A DNA stretch of 64,000 nt from Psychrobacter sp. JCM 18900 (GCF_904846625.1 NZ_CAJHBL010000006.1:62001-126000), one strand, 5' to 3'; counted from the first letter of the stretch, positions 1 through 10,388 are shown. Notes: generated from the sequence alone by a model not told the origin. Made by a program: numbers and translations.

Positions 1-34
1 CTCAAAGGCCGCTTTGTCGAATAAGGAGACTCCT

Positions 35-1105
35 ATGATACTGTCCAAATTACTGTCTGATACACCGCGTAGTGCTGTTTTAATTGGATTATGTTTTGCC
101 GTACTACTGATACTGCCTTGGCTACATCTTATGCCGGAGACTTCAGCTTTTCACCTTTCAGCCTACTGGATTACCTTGATTGGCAAAATCATGGCACTGG
201 CCATGGTGGCTTTGGCACTAGATCTCGTCTGGGGCTATGCTGGTATTTTGAGCTTGGGACATGGCTTGTATTTTGCTTTGGGTGGTTATGCGTTTGGCAT
301 GTACCTAACACGTGAGACAGCAGGCGACGCGCTTCCTGACTTTATGCGCTTTTTGAGCTGGACTGAGATGCCATGGTACTGGGCTGGTACACAGCATTTT
401 TGGTGGGCAGTCGCACTGGTTATATTAGTGCCTGGCTTAGTTGCTTTTCTCTTTGGTTTCTTTGCCTTTCGCTCCAAAATCAAAGGGGTTTATTTTTCTA
501 TCATCACTCAAGCCATGGTCTATGCAGCAGCCTTGCTGTTCTTCCGTAATGAGACAGGCTTCGGCGGCAATAACGGCTTTACTGGTTTTACTACTCTTTT
601 AGGCTACGACATTACTGCTGCCTCAACTCGCTCAATGCTGTGTTTTGTCACGGCCGTAGCATTGTTAGTCTCTTATATGGGTTTGCGTCATTTAATGAAC
701 CAACCTTATGGGCGCGTACTTGGTGCGATTCGTGACAGCGAAAACCGCTTGCAGTATTTGGGCTACCGTACGCTGTGGTACAAGCTATCCGCTTGGGTAT
801 TATCCGCTGTCATCGCTGGTATCGCAGGTGCGCTATACGTACCGCAAGTAGGCATTATCAATCCGAGTGAAATGAATCCTGTGAACTCGATTGAGATAGC
901 CGTCTGGGTAGCGACTGGTGGTAGAGGAAGCTTAATTGGCGCGATTTTAGGAACTGGTGTGGTAAATGCTGTGAAAACCTACTTTACGGTCGCCTACCCT
1001 GAGTTTTGGCTACTGATATTAGGCGGGCTATTCGTCGTCGTGACGTTGTTTTTACCTAATGGCATTATGGGCTTGTTCGATCGATTCAAAAAGGAGAAAC
1101 AGTAA
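35..1105 (+). CDS. urtC: Urea ABC transporter permease UrtC
   Basis: Inner-membrane permease of the branched-chain-amino-acid-type ABC importer for urea; it would pair with UrtB, which should lie just upstream of the window. The protein is almost entirely hydrophobic helices, with the cytoplasmic loop typical of LivM-type permeases (around GRVLGAIRDSENR). I chose the ATG at 35 because AAGGAG lies at 23-28; an in-frame TTG at 14 has no such site. The stop TAA overlaps the urtD ATG by one base, so the two are translationally coupled. The adjacent urtD and urtE give the urea assignment; on sequence alone it could be another HAAT-family permease. Confidence 0.9.
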   Translation: MILSKLLSDTPRSAVLIGLCFAVLLILPWLHLMPETSAFHLSAYWITLIGKIMALAMVALALDLVWGYAGILSLGHGLYFALGGYAFGMYLTRETAGDALPDFMRFLSWTEMPWYWAGTQHFWWAVALVILVPGLVAFLFGFFAFRSKIKGVYFSIITQAMVYAAALLFFRNETGFGGNNGFTGFTTLLGYDITAASTRSMLCFVTAVALLVSYMGLRHLMNQPYGRVLGAIRDSENRLQYLGYRTLWYKLSAWVLSAVIAGIAGALYVPQVGIINPSEMNPVNSIEIAVWVATGGRGSLIGAILGTGVVNAVKTYFTVAYPEFWLLILGGLFVVVTLFLPNGIMGLFDRFKKEKQ

Positions 1106-1959
1106 TGCTAAATGATAAATCCTTATCAACTGAACAATCGACCAAAGCGCTGTCTGAATATGATCATACTGATGGACGTGACGGTCTCAGTCACCCCAAA
1201 AAATCAGGCGTCGATTTTAGCCATGGTATTGCTCTGTACTTAGAAGATGTGAGTGTCTGGTTTGATTCGTTTCGCGCACTTAACAATCTATCGCTCTATA
1301 TCGAAGAAGGCGAGCTACGCTGTATTATCGGCCCCAACGGCGCTGGTAAAACCACGCTAATGGATGTCATCACAGGTAAAACCCGCCCTACGGAAGGCAG
1401 CGTGTTTTTTGGTCAGACTCATAACCTTGCCAACTTATCTACCGAACAAATCGCTGAAGCGGGTATCGGCCGTAAGTTTCAAAAACCTACTGTCTTTGAA
1501 AATTTTACCGTAATGGATAATCTGTTACTTGCTGCGCCGAAAGACAAACGTGTGGTTAAAAGCTTATTTAACAAACTCGATGCCGATACTCGCGATACCC
1601 TCGACGCTACCTTACAACAAATTCGCCTGACCGACAAAATCAACAAGCCAGCTGGATTGCTTTCACATGGGCAAAAACAATGGTTAGAGATTGGCATGCT
1701 GTTAATGCAAAGCCCCAAGCTGATTTTGCTTGATGAGCCCGTAGCAGGTATGACCGATGCAGAAACTGAACATACCGCCGAGCTGTGTCTACGCCTTAAA
1801 AAGAATCATACCTTGGTCGTAGTTGAGCATGACATGACCTTTATCGATGCTATCAGTGAAAAAGTCACGGTATTGGCACAAGGAGCGATTTTGGCCGAAG
1901 GTACATTAGCTGAAGTGCAAGCCAATGAGGCAGTGATTGAGTCCTACTTAGGTCGATAG
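1105..1959 (+). CDS. urtD: Urea ABC transporter ATP-binding protein UrtD
   Basis: First of two ATPases that power the urea importer. Walker A GPNGAGKTT is at residues 76-84, the signature LSHGQ at 186-190 and Walker B LILLDEP at 206-212. The signature has His in place of the usual second Gly-type residue, as is common in UrtD/LivG-like proteins. The first ~40 residues form a polar, Asp/Ser-rich extension before the ABC domain. The start codon overlaps the urtC stop, and the RBS AAGGAG sits inside the urtC end. A 78-base gap separates it from urtE. Confidence 0.92.
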   Translation: MLNDKSLSTEQSTKALSEYDHTDGRDGLSHPKKSGVDFSHGIALYLEDVSVWFDSFRALNNLSLYIEEGELRCIIGPNGAGKTTLMDVITGKTRPTEGSVFFGQTHNLANLSTEQIAEAGIGRKFQKPTVFENFTVMDNLLLAAPKDKRVVKSLFNKLDADTRDTLDATLQQIRLTDKINKPAGLLSHGQKQWLEIGMLLMQSPKLILLDEPVAGMTDAETEHTAELCLRLKKNHTLVVVEHDMTFIDAISEKVTVLAQGAILAEGTLAEVQANEAVIESYLGR

Positions 1960-2037
1960 CTAAACGTATCATCTAGACGAGCCAAACGAATATAACCTTT
2001 AAAATATTAGAAAAGTTTTAGAGTTTAGGAGACAGCC

Positions 2038-2736
2038 ATGTTACAAGTGAACGATATCAACCAATATTACGGCGGCAGTCATATTTTACGAGACGTCTCG
2101 TTTACAGCGCCTGTAGGCGCGTGCAGCGTGGTACTTGGACGTAACGGCGTAGGCAAAACTACGCTACTTAAATGCCTGATGGGGATACTACCGATCAAAT
2201 CAGGAGAGATTTTGCTTAATGATAAAGACATTAGTAAAATGTCTCCAGAGCAACGTGTCCGAGCAGGTTTAGCTTATGTACCCCAAGGTCGTGATATTTT
2301 TTCGACACTGACGGTAGAAGAGAACATATTAATTGGTATGGCAAAGTTTTCACGCAGTAAGGCCAAACATGTACCTAAGCATTTATACGATATTTTCCCC
2401 GTACTCGATGAGATGAAACATCGTCGTGGCGGTGATTTGTCTGGTGGTCAGCAGCAGCAGCTTGCCATTGCACGCGCCTTAGCCTCCGAGCCGACTGTGT
2501 TGATTTTAGACGAGCCAACTGAAGGTATCCAACCCTCTATTATAAAAGATATTGGCCGTGTCCTTCGAGACCTAGCAGATAAAGGTGACATGGCCATTGT
2601 GCTGGTTGAGCAATTCTATGAATTTGCCGAAGAGCTAGCTGACAATTACACGGTACTATCACGTGGTAAAGTAGTCTCACAAGGTGCAGGCGACACAATG
2701 GTCGAAAATAACGTACAAGATCTGGTCGCCATCTAA
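2038..2736 (+). CDS. urtE: Urea ABC transporter ATP-binding protein UrtE
   Basis: Second ATPase of the urea importer (LivF type). Walker A GRNGVGKTT is at residues 34-42, followed by LSGGQ at 134-138 and Walker B VLILDEP at 154-160. At 232 aa the length is normal for the family. TAGGAGA stands a short distance before the ATG. It is the last gene of the urt cluster on this strand; no urease genes follow in the window. In other bacteria urt operons are nitrogen-controlled, but no sigma-54 site can be judged here because the operon promoter is off the window. Confidence 0.92.
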   Translation: MLQVNDINQYYGGSHILRDVSFTAPVGACSVVLGRNGVGKTTLLKCLMGILPIKSGEILLNDKDISKMSPEQRVRAGLAYVPQGRDIFSTLTVEENILIGMAKFSRSKAKHVPKHLYDIFPVLDEMKHRRGGDLSGGQQQQLAIARALASEPTVLILDEPTEGIQPSIIKDIGRVLRDLADKGDMAIVLVEQFYEFAEELADNYTVLSRGKVVSQGAGDTMVENNVQDLVAI

Positions 2737-3039
2737 TTTCTTTTAATAATAGATGTAATAATACAAATTGGTAGTGAACGCTCGATAATGCTAAAAATGG
2801 CATTTTTATCCCAAGCTGCTAGCTACCAAGATTACATATCATCACGAAAACACTCCTTAATTAAAGTCACTTTTTTCACCTCACTTCTTATTTTTTGACG
2901 CTTAGCCTATACATTCTCTACTATCTAAAAAACTCAAATTACTCATACACTCTGATTGGTGTCATAGCAATTATGTATGCCCAGCGAACGAAATTTGCTA
3001 TTATAGTCAGCATTTTATTATCAATATTATGATGCCCTT
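2737..3039 (+). other. Intergenic region urtE-lgt
   Basis: 303 bases without a convincing gene. A perfect 7-bp stem with a 3-base loop (arms 2792-2798 and 2802-2808, AT-rich and ending in T5) could be a weak urt terminator. The AT-rich stretch after 2870 should hold the lgt promoter, but I see no clear hexamer pair. Confidence 0.4.
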
Positions 3040-3924
3040 ATGATGATTCATCCTCAGTACGATCCTGTAGCATTAGCAGTTGGACCCGTCGAAGTCCATT
3101 GGTATGGGCTGATGTATTTGTTGGCATTTGCCGCCGCCTACGGACTGGCATGGTATCGCAGTACCAAGCGTGAAGGCTGGACGACAGATATGGTCTCAGA
3201 CCTAGTGTTCTTTGGCGCACTTGGTGTGATATTAGGTGGTCGTGTCGGCTATGTATTGTTTTATCAGTTCGGTGAACTGCTTCAAAACCCTGCCTATCTG
3301 TTCAAAGTCTGGGAAGGCGGCATGTCATTCCATGGCGGCCTGATTGGTGTCATGTTGGGTATGCTGTATTTTGCCCGCAAATATAAAAAGACACCTTTCC
3401 AAGTGCTCGATTTTGTCGTTCCCTGTGTACCAACTGGTTTATTGTTCGGACGTATTGGTAACTACATCAATGCCGAGCTATGGGGCCGCGTCTCTGACGG
3501 TGGCTACAACTGGTTGACCTACTTCCCGCAGGCCGCTAGCGTTGATATGCAGCAGCTACAAGCCAATCCTGCGCTGCAAGACCTTATGACTGAAGTCAAT
3601 GGTCAGTACCTGTTGCCTCGTCACCCGTCACAACTATATGAAGCCCTTGCAGAAGGTCTGCTGTTGTTTCTATTCTTGTGGTGGTACTCATCGAAGCCCC
3701 GTCCTCGTATGGCAGTGACCGGTGTCTTTATGCTTGGTTATGGCTTTAGCCGATTTATCATTGAGTTTTTCCGCCAGCCAGACATCGACCAAGGATTCAT
3801 CTTGCTAGGCTGGATGACCAAAGGTCAGATACTAAGCGCCCCAATGATAATTATCGGTCTGTTCTTGATCGGTTACGCTTACAAACGCGGCATCTACGAC
3901 TGGGGTAAGCAAGCTGCTTATTAA
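3040..3924 (+). CDS. lgt: Prolipoprotein diacylglyceryl transferase Lgt
   Basis: Inner-membrane enzyme that moves a diacylglyceryl group from phosphatidylglycerol to the lipobox Cys of prolipoproteins, the first step of lipoprotein maturation. About seven membrane helices are visible. Family landmarks are FHGG (His98), the Lgt signature starting at Arg138 (RIGNYINAELWGR) and HPSQLYEA near residue 190; His98 and Arg138 match the essential His103 and Arg143 of E. coli. The start ATG is followed directly by a second ATG, and either could be used. In many gammaproteobacteria lgt is followed at once by thyA; here a DUF2971 gene separates them. Confidence 0.95.
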   Translation: MMIHPQYDPVALAVGPVEVHWYGLMYLLAFAAAYGLAWYRSTKREGWTTDMVSDLVFFGALGVILGGRVGYVLFYQFGELLQNPAYLFKVWEGGMSFHGGLIGVMLGMLYFARKYKKTPFQVLDFVVPCVPTGLLFGRIGNYINAELWGRVSDGGYNWLTYFPQAASVDMQQLQANPALQDLMTEVNGQYLLPRHPSQLYEALAEGLLLFLFLWWYSSKPRPRMAVTGVFMLGYGFSRFIIEFFRQPDIDQGFILLGWMTKGQILSAPMIIIGLFLIGYAYKRGIYDWGKQAAY

Positions 3925-3939
3925 GTACGAGAGAAAATA

Positions 3940-4674
3940 ATGTACGAACTCATAAAAATGGACGCTGTGTTAACAAGATATACTCCTTTTGTGAAGCTTA
4001 TATCTATGTTAGAGCAAGGTTTTTTTATACCTAAAACAAATCTATTTGTTGATAACTGGGAAGGAAGTCTTCATTTATTTAACGGCAAAAAAGACCATTT
4101 TCAAACTGAAAATCAATTGGTAGCTGCAAAAGAATGGGTTTATGTAAGCTGTTGGTATTTAGACGAACCTGAATCTCATGCTATGTGGAATAGTTATGGA
4201 CAGTCCAATGATTCTTTAGCAATTCAAACTACTCATCAAGATTTTAAGCTATCTTGCTCTCGTTCAAAAATTAATATGCTTGCTTATTTTGATAGGGTTA
4301 GATATCAAGAACCTAATACTGCTCAAAGGCTTTACAACGATCATCCTATAATGCGTTGGTATGACGAAGAGTATTCTTTCAGTGACTCTGTTTTCAATTA
4401 CCTGCCATTGCAGCTCTATCACAAACATAAAGCTTTTTCATTTGAAAATGAAGCAAGATTAGTATTAGTAGATAATGGCGCTACTTTAGAAAGTAATAAT
4501 AAAGAAGCTGGTCTCCATCTTTCTACTGAGCATAGTAGAAAAATGATAACGAAAATTATTTTACATCCCAATTCTTCAGCTTGGTTTGAAGATACTGTCC
4601 GTAAACTTATTAATGATACATATAAGCTAAATATTCCGATCTGTAAATCATCATTGGTTGGTCATAAAAATTAA
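3940..4674 (+). CDS. DUF2971 family protein, probable late insertion
   Basis: 244-aa soluble protein of unknown function. The DUF2971 pattern is visible: an early segment with conserved aromatic residues, VSCWYLDEPESHAMWNSYG followed by LAIQT (residues ~65-95), and the late KHKAFSFENEARLVL element (~165-180). DUF2971 genes are scattered in accessory DNA, often near defence genes, and their activity is unknown. The gene starts 15 bases after lgt, breaks the lgt-thyA pair, and is more AT-rich than both neighbours, so I infer recent acquisition. It has a GAGA-type RBS and probably rides on lgt transcription. Confidence 0.75.
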   Translation: MYELIKMDAVLTRYTPFVKLISMLEQGFFIPKTNLFVDNWEGSLHLFNGKKDHFQTENQLVAAKEWVYVSCWYLDEPESHAMWNSYGQSNDSLAIQTTHQDFKLSCSRSKINMLAYFDRVRYQEPNTAQRLYNDHPIMRWYDEEYSFSDSVFNYLPLQLYHKHKAFSFENEARLVLVDNGATLESNNKEAGLHLSTEHSRKMITKIILHPNSSAWFEDTVRKLINDTYKLNIPICKSSLVGHKN

Positions 4675-4722
4675 TCTAGCTGAACATTAAAATCTTTTAA
4701 ATATTTATTGAAGTTGAAAAAT

Positions 4723-5583
4723 ATGATGAATAGTAATAACGAGCAGGCATATCTTGATTTGCTACGCCACGTTCTCGACAATGGCACTGAAAAAGGTGAT
4801 CGTACTGGTACTGGTACGCTTAGCCATTTTGGCGCACAGCTACGCTTTGACTTAGCAGAGGGATTTCCACTGCTAACGACCAAAAAAGTTCACTTTAAAT
4901 CCATCGTCTATGAGCTATTATGGTTTTTAAGTGGCAGTACTCATGTCGATTATCTCCAACAGAATAACGTTCGTATCTGGAATGAGTGGGCAACAGCAGA
5001 ACAGACCGCGCGCTTTAACAGACCTGCTGGCGATTTGGGCCCTATTTATGGTCATCAATGGCGTAACTATGGTGCGACCAAAAATGAAGATGCTAGTTAT
5101 AATGCTGATGGTGTCGATCAAATCGCACAGGTCGTTGAACAGATAAAGACCAATCCGAATTCACGCCGTTTGATTGTTTCTGGCTGGAATCCAGGTGAGG
5201 CAGAGCAAGTAGCCCTACCACCATGTCATACGTTATTTCAGTTCTTTGTCGCAGACAATAAGCTGTCATGCCAGCTATATCAACGTTCTGCTGACTTATT
5301 CCTAGGCGTGCCTTTTAACATTGCAAGCTATGCGCTATTGACTCATATGATCGCGCAGGTATGTGGTCTAGAAGTTGGAGAGTTTGTTTGGACGGGTGGT
5401 GATTGTCATATTTACCAAAACCACCGTGAACAGGCCGAGCTACAGTTAACACGCTCGCTATATAAACTGCCGACATTGTCTTTGAACCCTGAAGTAAAAG
5501 ACATATTTGCGTTTGAATACGAAGACATTAGTGTCAATGACTATGAATCGCACCCTGCTATCAAAGCAAAAGTCGCCGTATAA
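4723..5583 (+). CDS. thyA: Thymidylate synthase ThyA
   Basis: Makes dTMP from dUMP using methylene-tetrahydrofolate, releasing dihydrofolate for FolA encoded next door. Landmarks: KGDRTGTGT near the N terminus, the nucleophile Cys168 in [24 protein letters not shown], and [10 protein letters not shown] toward the C terminus. The protein is 286 aa, longer than the 264-aa E. coli enzyme because of an insert around residues 88-130 (seen in many bacterial ThyAs). I chose the ATG at 4723 over an in-frame TTG at 4708; the next codon is also ATG and no strong RBS decides between them. Confidence 0.95.
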   Translation: MMNSNNEQAYLDLLRHVLDNGTEKGDRTGTGTLSHFGAQLRFDLAEGFPLLTTKKVHFKSIVYELLWFLSGSTHVDYLQQNNVRIWNEWATAEQTARFNRPAGDLGPIYGHQWRNYGATKNEDASYNADGVDQIAQVVEQIKTNPNSRRLIVSGWNPGEAEQVALPPCHTLFQFFVADNKLSCQLYQRSADLFLGVPFNIASYALLTHMIAQVCGLEVGEFVWTGGDCHIYQNHREQAELQLTRSLYKLPTLSLNPEVKDIFAFEYEDISVNDYESHPAIKAKVAV

Positions 5584-5647
5584 AGTTAGTCTGATTAACT
5601 ACATTAAATAAGAGCAAGATTTAAAAATACAATAAAAAGGATATATT

Positions 5648-6220
5648 ATGAGCTATGCCCATACCGAAGTTGCCCAAATCGCTGCTATTAGTAGCAATCG
5701 CTGTATCGGCAAAAACAATGAGCTACCGTGGCATATCTCAGCAGATTTGCAACATTTCAAAAGCATGACGACCAAAGAAAACGATAGCAAGATTCAAGGT
5801 ATCGTGATTATGGGTCGTAAGACATTTGAGTCGATGGGTAGCAAACCATTACCCAAGCGCGTGAGCTTCATTGTCACGACACAGATGGATTATGCTGAGA
5901 CAAAAGGTCTCGCAGATAGCAGCAACGCCTATGTGGTACACAACCTAGACGATGCCCTGACACAAGCAGCTAGCCTTGCTCATGGCGCGCATCTCGATAC
6001 GATTTGGGTGATTGGCGGTGAGCGAGTATTTAATGACGCTCTGATGTACACCGACCGTATTGAGTTGACTCATGTAGATACTGACATTGCTGACGGCGAT
6101 GCATTTTATCCTGAGTTGCCAGAACGCTTTAAAGTAGCAGACGAATCTGAGCAAATGCACGATGAAAAAAGCGATTTAAGCTTTAAATTTACCACTTATA
6201 AAGTAGAAACTGATAAGTAG
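5648..6220 (+). CDS. folA: Dihydrofolate reductase FolA
   Basis: Reduces dihydrofolate to tetrahydrofolate with NADPH, regenerating the cofactor consumed by ThyA; it is the target of trimethoprim. Visible features are the IGKNNELPWH loop, the catalytic acid Asp33 in SADLQHFK, the MGRKTFESMG segment and the IGGERVF nucleotide-binding turn. At 190 aa it is about 30 residues longer than E. coli FolA, with extra sequence around residues 40-50 and 80-95. AAAAGGATATATT precedes the ATG. It follows thyA by 64 bases and ends at a strong terminator, so thyA-folA is probably one unit. Confidence 0.93.
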   Translation: MSYAHTEVAQIAAISSNRCIGKNNELPWHISADLQHFKSMTTKENDSKIQGIVIMGRKTFESMGSKPLPKRVSFIVTTQMDYAETKGLADSSNAYVVHNLDDALTQAASLAHGAHLDTIWVIGGERVFNDALMYTDRIELTHVDTDIADGDAFYPELPERFKVADESEQMHDEKSDLSFKFTTYKVETDK

Positions 6221-6232
6221 TAAAAGCCTATT

Positions 6233-6286
6233 AAAAAAGGGGCAGTCTTGGATAAGTAAAATTATCTAAGATAGCCCCTTTTTTTG
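6233..6286. terminator. Bidirectional terminator between folA and uvrC
   Basis: A long dyad: GGGGC pairs with GCCCC on the outside and TCTT-GATAA with TTATC-AAGA on the inside, around a short A-rich loop. It is flanked by A6 on the left and T7 on the right, so it can stop transcripts from both folA (+) and uvrC (-). Confidence 0.88.
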
Positions 6287-6353
6287 TTTAATCTTCACAC
6301 AGTCTTATTTATAGACAATCAATAAAAACTGCTGCTTGATAATATCTAATCCA

Positions 6354-8198
6354 TTACTCATGCAATACCTTGTACACCGTTTTTGCGAGTACTGGTCCGA
6401 TACCTTGTACGCCTGCCAACTCCTGCTGTGAAGCGCCTAATAGCTGCTGCATACCACCAAAGTGATTGAGCAAGTCACGACGACGTTTTTCACCCAGTCC
6501 CGGTATTACCTCTAGCACTGATGATGAGCGACGCTTATCGCGTTTTTTACGGTGAGCGGTAATCGCAAAACGATGCGCCTCGTCACGAATATGCATCAGC
6601 AAGTGCAATGCTTTGCTATCCATCGGTAGATCTAACGGTTCGTGATCGATAAAGTGCAATACCTCAAGCCCAGCCTTGCGCCCTTCTCCTTTTGCCACAC
6701 TAATGAGCAAGGTGTCGCCAAGAATACCCAACTCAGTTAATACTTCTTTGGCAATACCAAGCTGACCTTTACCACCATCAACCAATAGCAAGTCCGGCAA
6801 TGGCTGCTTTTTATAACGTCGGGTCAGCACTTGTTTCATCGCTGCATAGTCATCGCCGCCTTGGATATCATGGATAGCATACTGACGGTAATCGCGACGA
6901 CGCGAGCCACCTTGATCAAATACCACGCAGCTGCCAATGGTCGCCTCACCCATCGTGTGGGAGATATCAAAACATTCAATGCGATCAATCGTCCGATCGG
7001 TGACAGTCGCCAATACGTCTTTTAGTGCGCCAAAGCGTGCATGCAGCTCTAAATAATCGCCAAGCTTGGTTTTTAATGCATTACTGGTATTTAATGTTGC
7101 TAAGTCCAGCCACTCTGAACGGTGTTCGCGTACATTGGTCTTGATGACTACTTTATTACCAAAGTGTGTTGCCAATGCTTCACTCACTGCCACCTGATCT
7201 GGTATCTGATGGCTCAATATGATTTCAGCTGGCAGATCATCGGTCACTTGGAAATAGAATGACGTAATAAAGGCCGATAAGTTATCTGCTAACGACTCAC
7301 TACTATCCACATCTGGGAAATAGTTTTTTCCGCCCAATACACGGCCGCCACGTACTGTCAGTACGTTCACACAAGTCATGCCAGCCTGACTGGCAATGGC
7401 AATCACATCTGCCTCACCTTGTACGGTATAGACCGCTTGCCTTGCTTGTACTTCACGTAACATAGACAGCTGATCGCGATAAAATACCGCCTTTTCAAAA
7501 TCTAGTGCTTCAGCTGACGCTTCCATCTTTTCAATCAACGTACTATGGATATCGCTAGAGTCACCCTTTAAAAAACGAATGGTATTATTCACATCTTCTG
7601 CGTACTCTTCTGGCGAAACCAAACCGACACAAGGCGCACGGCAACGTTTGATCTGATACTCCAGACAAGGACGCTGACGCTGCTTAAAAAAGGTGTTAGT
7701 ACATTGACGCATTTGAAACATCTTCTGCATCAAGACCAATGTTTCTTTTGCCGCATGTGCAGAGGGAAACGGGCCAAAGAATCGACCTTTTTGGTGATTG
7801 CCTTTGCCGCGACCGTAAGCCAAACGTGGATAAGGCTTATCGGCTGAGATAAACACATAGAGGTAAGATTTATCATCACGCAGTAGCACATTATAAGGTG
7901 GACGATGCTCTTTGATCAGATTCTGCTCGAGCAACAGCGCTTCGGTCTCACTACGCGTAATGATAGTCTCAATATTATGAATCCGCGCCACTAGCGCCCG
8001 TGTCTTTGGATGATCAATCGTTTTGGCAAAATAGCTATTTACCCGATTTTTTAGCGATTTAGCTTTACCAACATATAATATATCGCCGTTCTTACCCAGC
8101 ATCTTATACACCCCTGGTAAATTAGGCAGGCGTTTAATCAAATGCTTAAGACGGGCTTTTTTATCATCGACAGGACTCGATTCTGAGACATTAACCAT
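6354..8198 (-). CDS. uvrC: Excinuclease ABC subunit UvrC
   Basis: Makes the dual incisions around bulky DNA lesions after UvrAB loading (nucleotide excision repair). Domain order: GIY-YIG nuclease at ~25-105 (LPGVYKML, then [14 protein letters not shown]), a Cys-rich segment at ~160-190, the UVR motif for UvrB contact at ~205-245, the RNase H-like second nuclease domain at ~390-540 ([30 protein letters not shown]) and tandem helix-hairpin-helix motifs at the end ([27 protein letters not shown]). 614 aa is normal length. The RBS is weak; no better start is seen. Confidence 0.96.
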   Translation of the reverse strand: MVNVSESSPVDDKKARLKHLIKRLPNLPGVYKMLGKNGDILYVGKAKSLKNRVNSYFAKTIDHPKTRALVARIHNIETIITRSETEALLLEQNLIKEHRPPYNVLLRDDKSYLYVFISADKPYPRLAYGRGKGNHQKGRFFGPFPSAHAAKETLVLMQKMFQMRQCTNTFFKQRQRPCLEYQIKRCRAPCVGLVSPEEYAEDVNNTIRFLKGDSSDIHSTLIEKMEASAEALDFEKAVFYRDQLSMLREVQARQAVYTVQGEADVIAIASQAGMTCVNVLTVRGGRVLGGKNYFPDVDSSESLADNLSAFITSFYFQVTDDLPAEIILSHQIPDQVAVSEALATHFGNKVVIKTNVREHRSEWLDLATLNTSNALKTKLGDYLELHARFGALKDVLATVTDRTIDRIECFDISHTMGEATIGSCVVFDQGGSRRRDYRQYAIHDIQGGDDYAAMKQVLTRRYKKQPLPDLLLVDGGKGQLGIAKEVLTELGILGDTLLISVAKGEGRKAGLEVLHFIDHEPLDLPMDSKALHLLMHIRDEAHRFAITAHRKKRDKRRSSSVLEVIPGLGEKRRRDLLNHFGGMQQLLGASQQELAGVQGIGPVLAKTVYKVLHE

Positions 8199-8292
8199 AG
8201 AATTTATTGCTCTTAAAAATCTTAGTAATACTGCTAGTTATGGGGCGGGAGTCATTGTTTTACAAGCCAATTATTATCATAGCTTCACCCAT

Positions 8293-8318
8293 AAAAAAGC
8301 CAGCTTTCGCTGACTTAG
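8293..8318 (-). terminator. Terminator of the DUF3360 gene
   Basis: Read on the minus strand, AAGTCAGC, loop GAAA, GCTGGCTT (one mismatch) is followed by T6 and then ATG. It lies 35 bases past the stop of the gene ending at 8353. Confidence 0.75.
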
Positions 8319-8352
8319 TTTGTTCTATGATCGTTTATTCAGCAACATACTA

Positions 8353-9876
8353 CTAATGACGGAAGTTTGCCATCAATGCTGGGATGCCTGGCAACATACC
8401 AACGATAGCCATCACGCCAGTCAATACCACAAACATAATACCTGGTATGATCCAGCGGCTCATCTTAGTCAAATTGGCGCTACGTTCTTTAGAGCCAATC
8501 AAGCCCAAGTTATCAAGTAATAACGTAAGTGACCAACCAAAGGCAGGGTTTACCAATGCAGAGGCAAACACCACAATCGCAGCAGATTGGGTCGTTTTTC
8601 CTTCGCGAGTCATTTCCATGCCAGCTTCAAGCAGTGGAATAAACACCCCAACGATCAATGCCACACACATCACTGGCTGCCAAATAGCCAAATCCATTGG
8701 ATAGCCCCAAACCCCTGCGATAATACAGAACAATGCCGTCAATAAGGCACCGGCAGGAATCGGACGTTTGGCAATCGCTGCTGGGACAATATACGTGCCC
8801 CACGATGACGCAAAGTTAGCACCGCCCAATACAGAGCCGACGACCTGACGAAACGAAGCGCTGGTCATCGTGTCATCGATATCCATGAGTACCTTTTCAG
8901 TACGTTTAGGATAGCTGATTTTCTGAAAGACCTGATGACCCAAGAAGTCTGGTGACCACATCGCAACGGCCAAAATAGCAAATGGCAGTACGACAATAAA
9001 GCTTTCAACCGTCGGTAATCCTAGCATCCAACCAGTATTTTCACCCCACCAATACATCGGGTTCATATTCGGTAAGCCTGGTGCGGTTTTAAACTCAAAA
9101 GGAGCGCCCAATGCAAATGCAAGCCCGCCACCTAAGACACAGCTTAGCGGCACCGCAAGCCAGCGTTTTTGCCAATGTTCAAGCAATGCATACAACAGGA
9201 TAGTCGCCAGAATAATAAAGAAAGCGATATGTGACATGCCAATCCCTTCTGCCCAAGCAAAGAGATTTTTGACCTGCGAGGTGGTTCCGATAAAGCCCAA
9301 GTAAATCAAGAGGCCACCGCACACACCTTTACTGGTTAAGTTGGCTAGTAGACTTCCTCCTTTACTAATCGCAAGGAGCAGACCAAAAGCACCGATAAGC
9401 AAACCAAAGGCCATCGGGTGCCCACCAGCTGCTACCACAATAGGAATCAGAGGGATTAATGGGCCGTGAGTACCAGCGAGGTTGGCCGTCGGCAGTAGAA
9501 AGCCCGAAAATAAAATAATAAAGAAGGAGACGATCAATAGCTCATATCGCACGTTTTCTAAGACAAACGCATCACCTAAGCCGAGTGGACCTGCAAAGGT
9601 TGCTGCAATGGCGCCCACCATAACAACTTTACCGATGGTCGCGGCCATTGCTGGAATAGTATCTTCGTATTCAAAACGGTAATCACGGAATGGTAAATTA
9701 GGACGCCAGCGTTTCGGCTGCATGATTTGTAATTCATGGTTTAAATAAGCATCACGACTGTCAAAACTAGAACTGGGCTTATGCAAATCTACATAACTGC
9801 CTTGTACTTGACTGTCGTGGTTTACGTTCGAGGTCGGCGTATTAGACCCTGAAGAGGGGGTCTGAGGGTTACTCAT
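8353..9876 (-). CDS. DUF3360-type multi-pass membrane protein, putative transporter
   Basis: 507-aa inner-membrane protein with about 12 hydrophobic segments after a ~55-residue polar, Ser/Asn-rich N terminus. Overall look, and stretches such as PTANLAGTHGPLIPLIP and MWSPDFLGHQVFQKISYP, resemble DUF3360 proteins, which are distantly like SulP/NCS2 anion or nucleobase transporters; the substrate is unknown. I chose ATG at 9876, with AAGGAA a few bases upstream, rather than the GTG one codon earlier. It is monocistronic, with a terminator downstream and a 509-base spacer upstream. The family assignment is from memory and should be treated as moderate. Confidence 0.7.
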   Translation of the reverse strand: MSNPQTPSSGSNTPTSNVNHDSQVQGSYVDLHKPSSSFDSRDAYLNHELQIMQPKRWRPNLPFRDYRFEYEDTIPAMAATIGKVVMVGAIAATFAGPLGLGDAFVLENVRYELLIVSFFIILFSGFLLPTANLAGTHGPLIPLIPIVVAAGGHPMAFGLLIGAFGLLLAISKGGSLLANLTSKGVCGGLLIYLGFIGTTSQVKNLFAWAEGIGMSHIAFFIILATILLYALLEHWQKRWLAVPLSCVLGGGLAFALGAPFEFKTAPGLPNMNPMYWWGENTGWMLGLPTVESFIVVLPFAILAVAMWSPDFLGHQVFQKISYPKRTEKVLMDIDDTMTSASFRQVVGSVLGGANFASSWGTYIVPAAIAKRPIPAGALLTALFCIIAGVWGYPMDLAIWQPVMCVALIVGVFIPLLEAGMEMTREGKTTQSAAIVVFASALVNPAFGWSLTLLLDNLGLIGSKERSANLTKMSRWIIPGIMFVVLTGVMAIVGMLPGIPALMANFRH

Positions 9877-9879
9877 CAC

Positions 9880-10388
9880 ATTTCCTTGTGTCGATTACGT
9901 CTTTGATTGACTACACACGCTCTGCTCTAATGTCATAGACCAAAGCGCCTATTACAAACTGCGAACTATTGTATGCCAAGACTTGATGAAATGCGAACCT
10001 AAAACCATTTAAAGATACTATGTATCTCATTATAATATATAAACTAAAGTTTCTATTTGAGACAAAACTGACCTTAATAGAAAACCATGAGGAAAAAATC
10101 TCTCTGTTATAGATGTTGAATTAGAATAAACGACCCTTTTATTGATAATGATTTACATCTAGGTGGATTTTTATCACATAGATGAATAGCAAAGATAGTT
10201 ATAATAAATAACGATCGTTACCTGTAAGTGGGCATAAATATGCCATTTTGGTTACGCTTTAGAGCTAGCAGGCTGAGTACTTTTTAATTATGATAAATAC
10301 TTTTTATCGATTTATTTCTCAGTAATACTGTGTAAAACCGCATTATTGATACAATCAAAAAATTGAGAAAAGGCAATAGGACAAGTTT
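9880..10388. other. Divergent intergenic region with no gene seen
   Basis: 509 AT-rich bases between two divergent genes. It must hold promoters for both. TTGATAATGATTTACAT near 10142-10158 matches only one half of a Fur-box consensus, and I do not call it an operator. AGGACA just before 10389 serves as RBS for the + strand gene. Confidence 0.5.

Noticed and set aside
57..483. Short frames opposite or within urtC (91-315, 286-483)
   Set aside because: Overlap the strongly supported urtC frame and have no RBS.
10142..10160. Fur-box-like GATAATGAT stretch in the DUF3360/thioesterase spacer
   Set aside because: Only one half matches; about 12 of 19 positions fit by hand, which is expected by chance in such AT-rich DNA.
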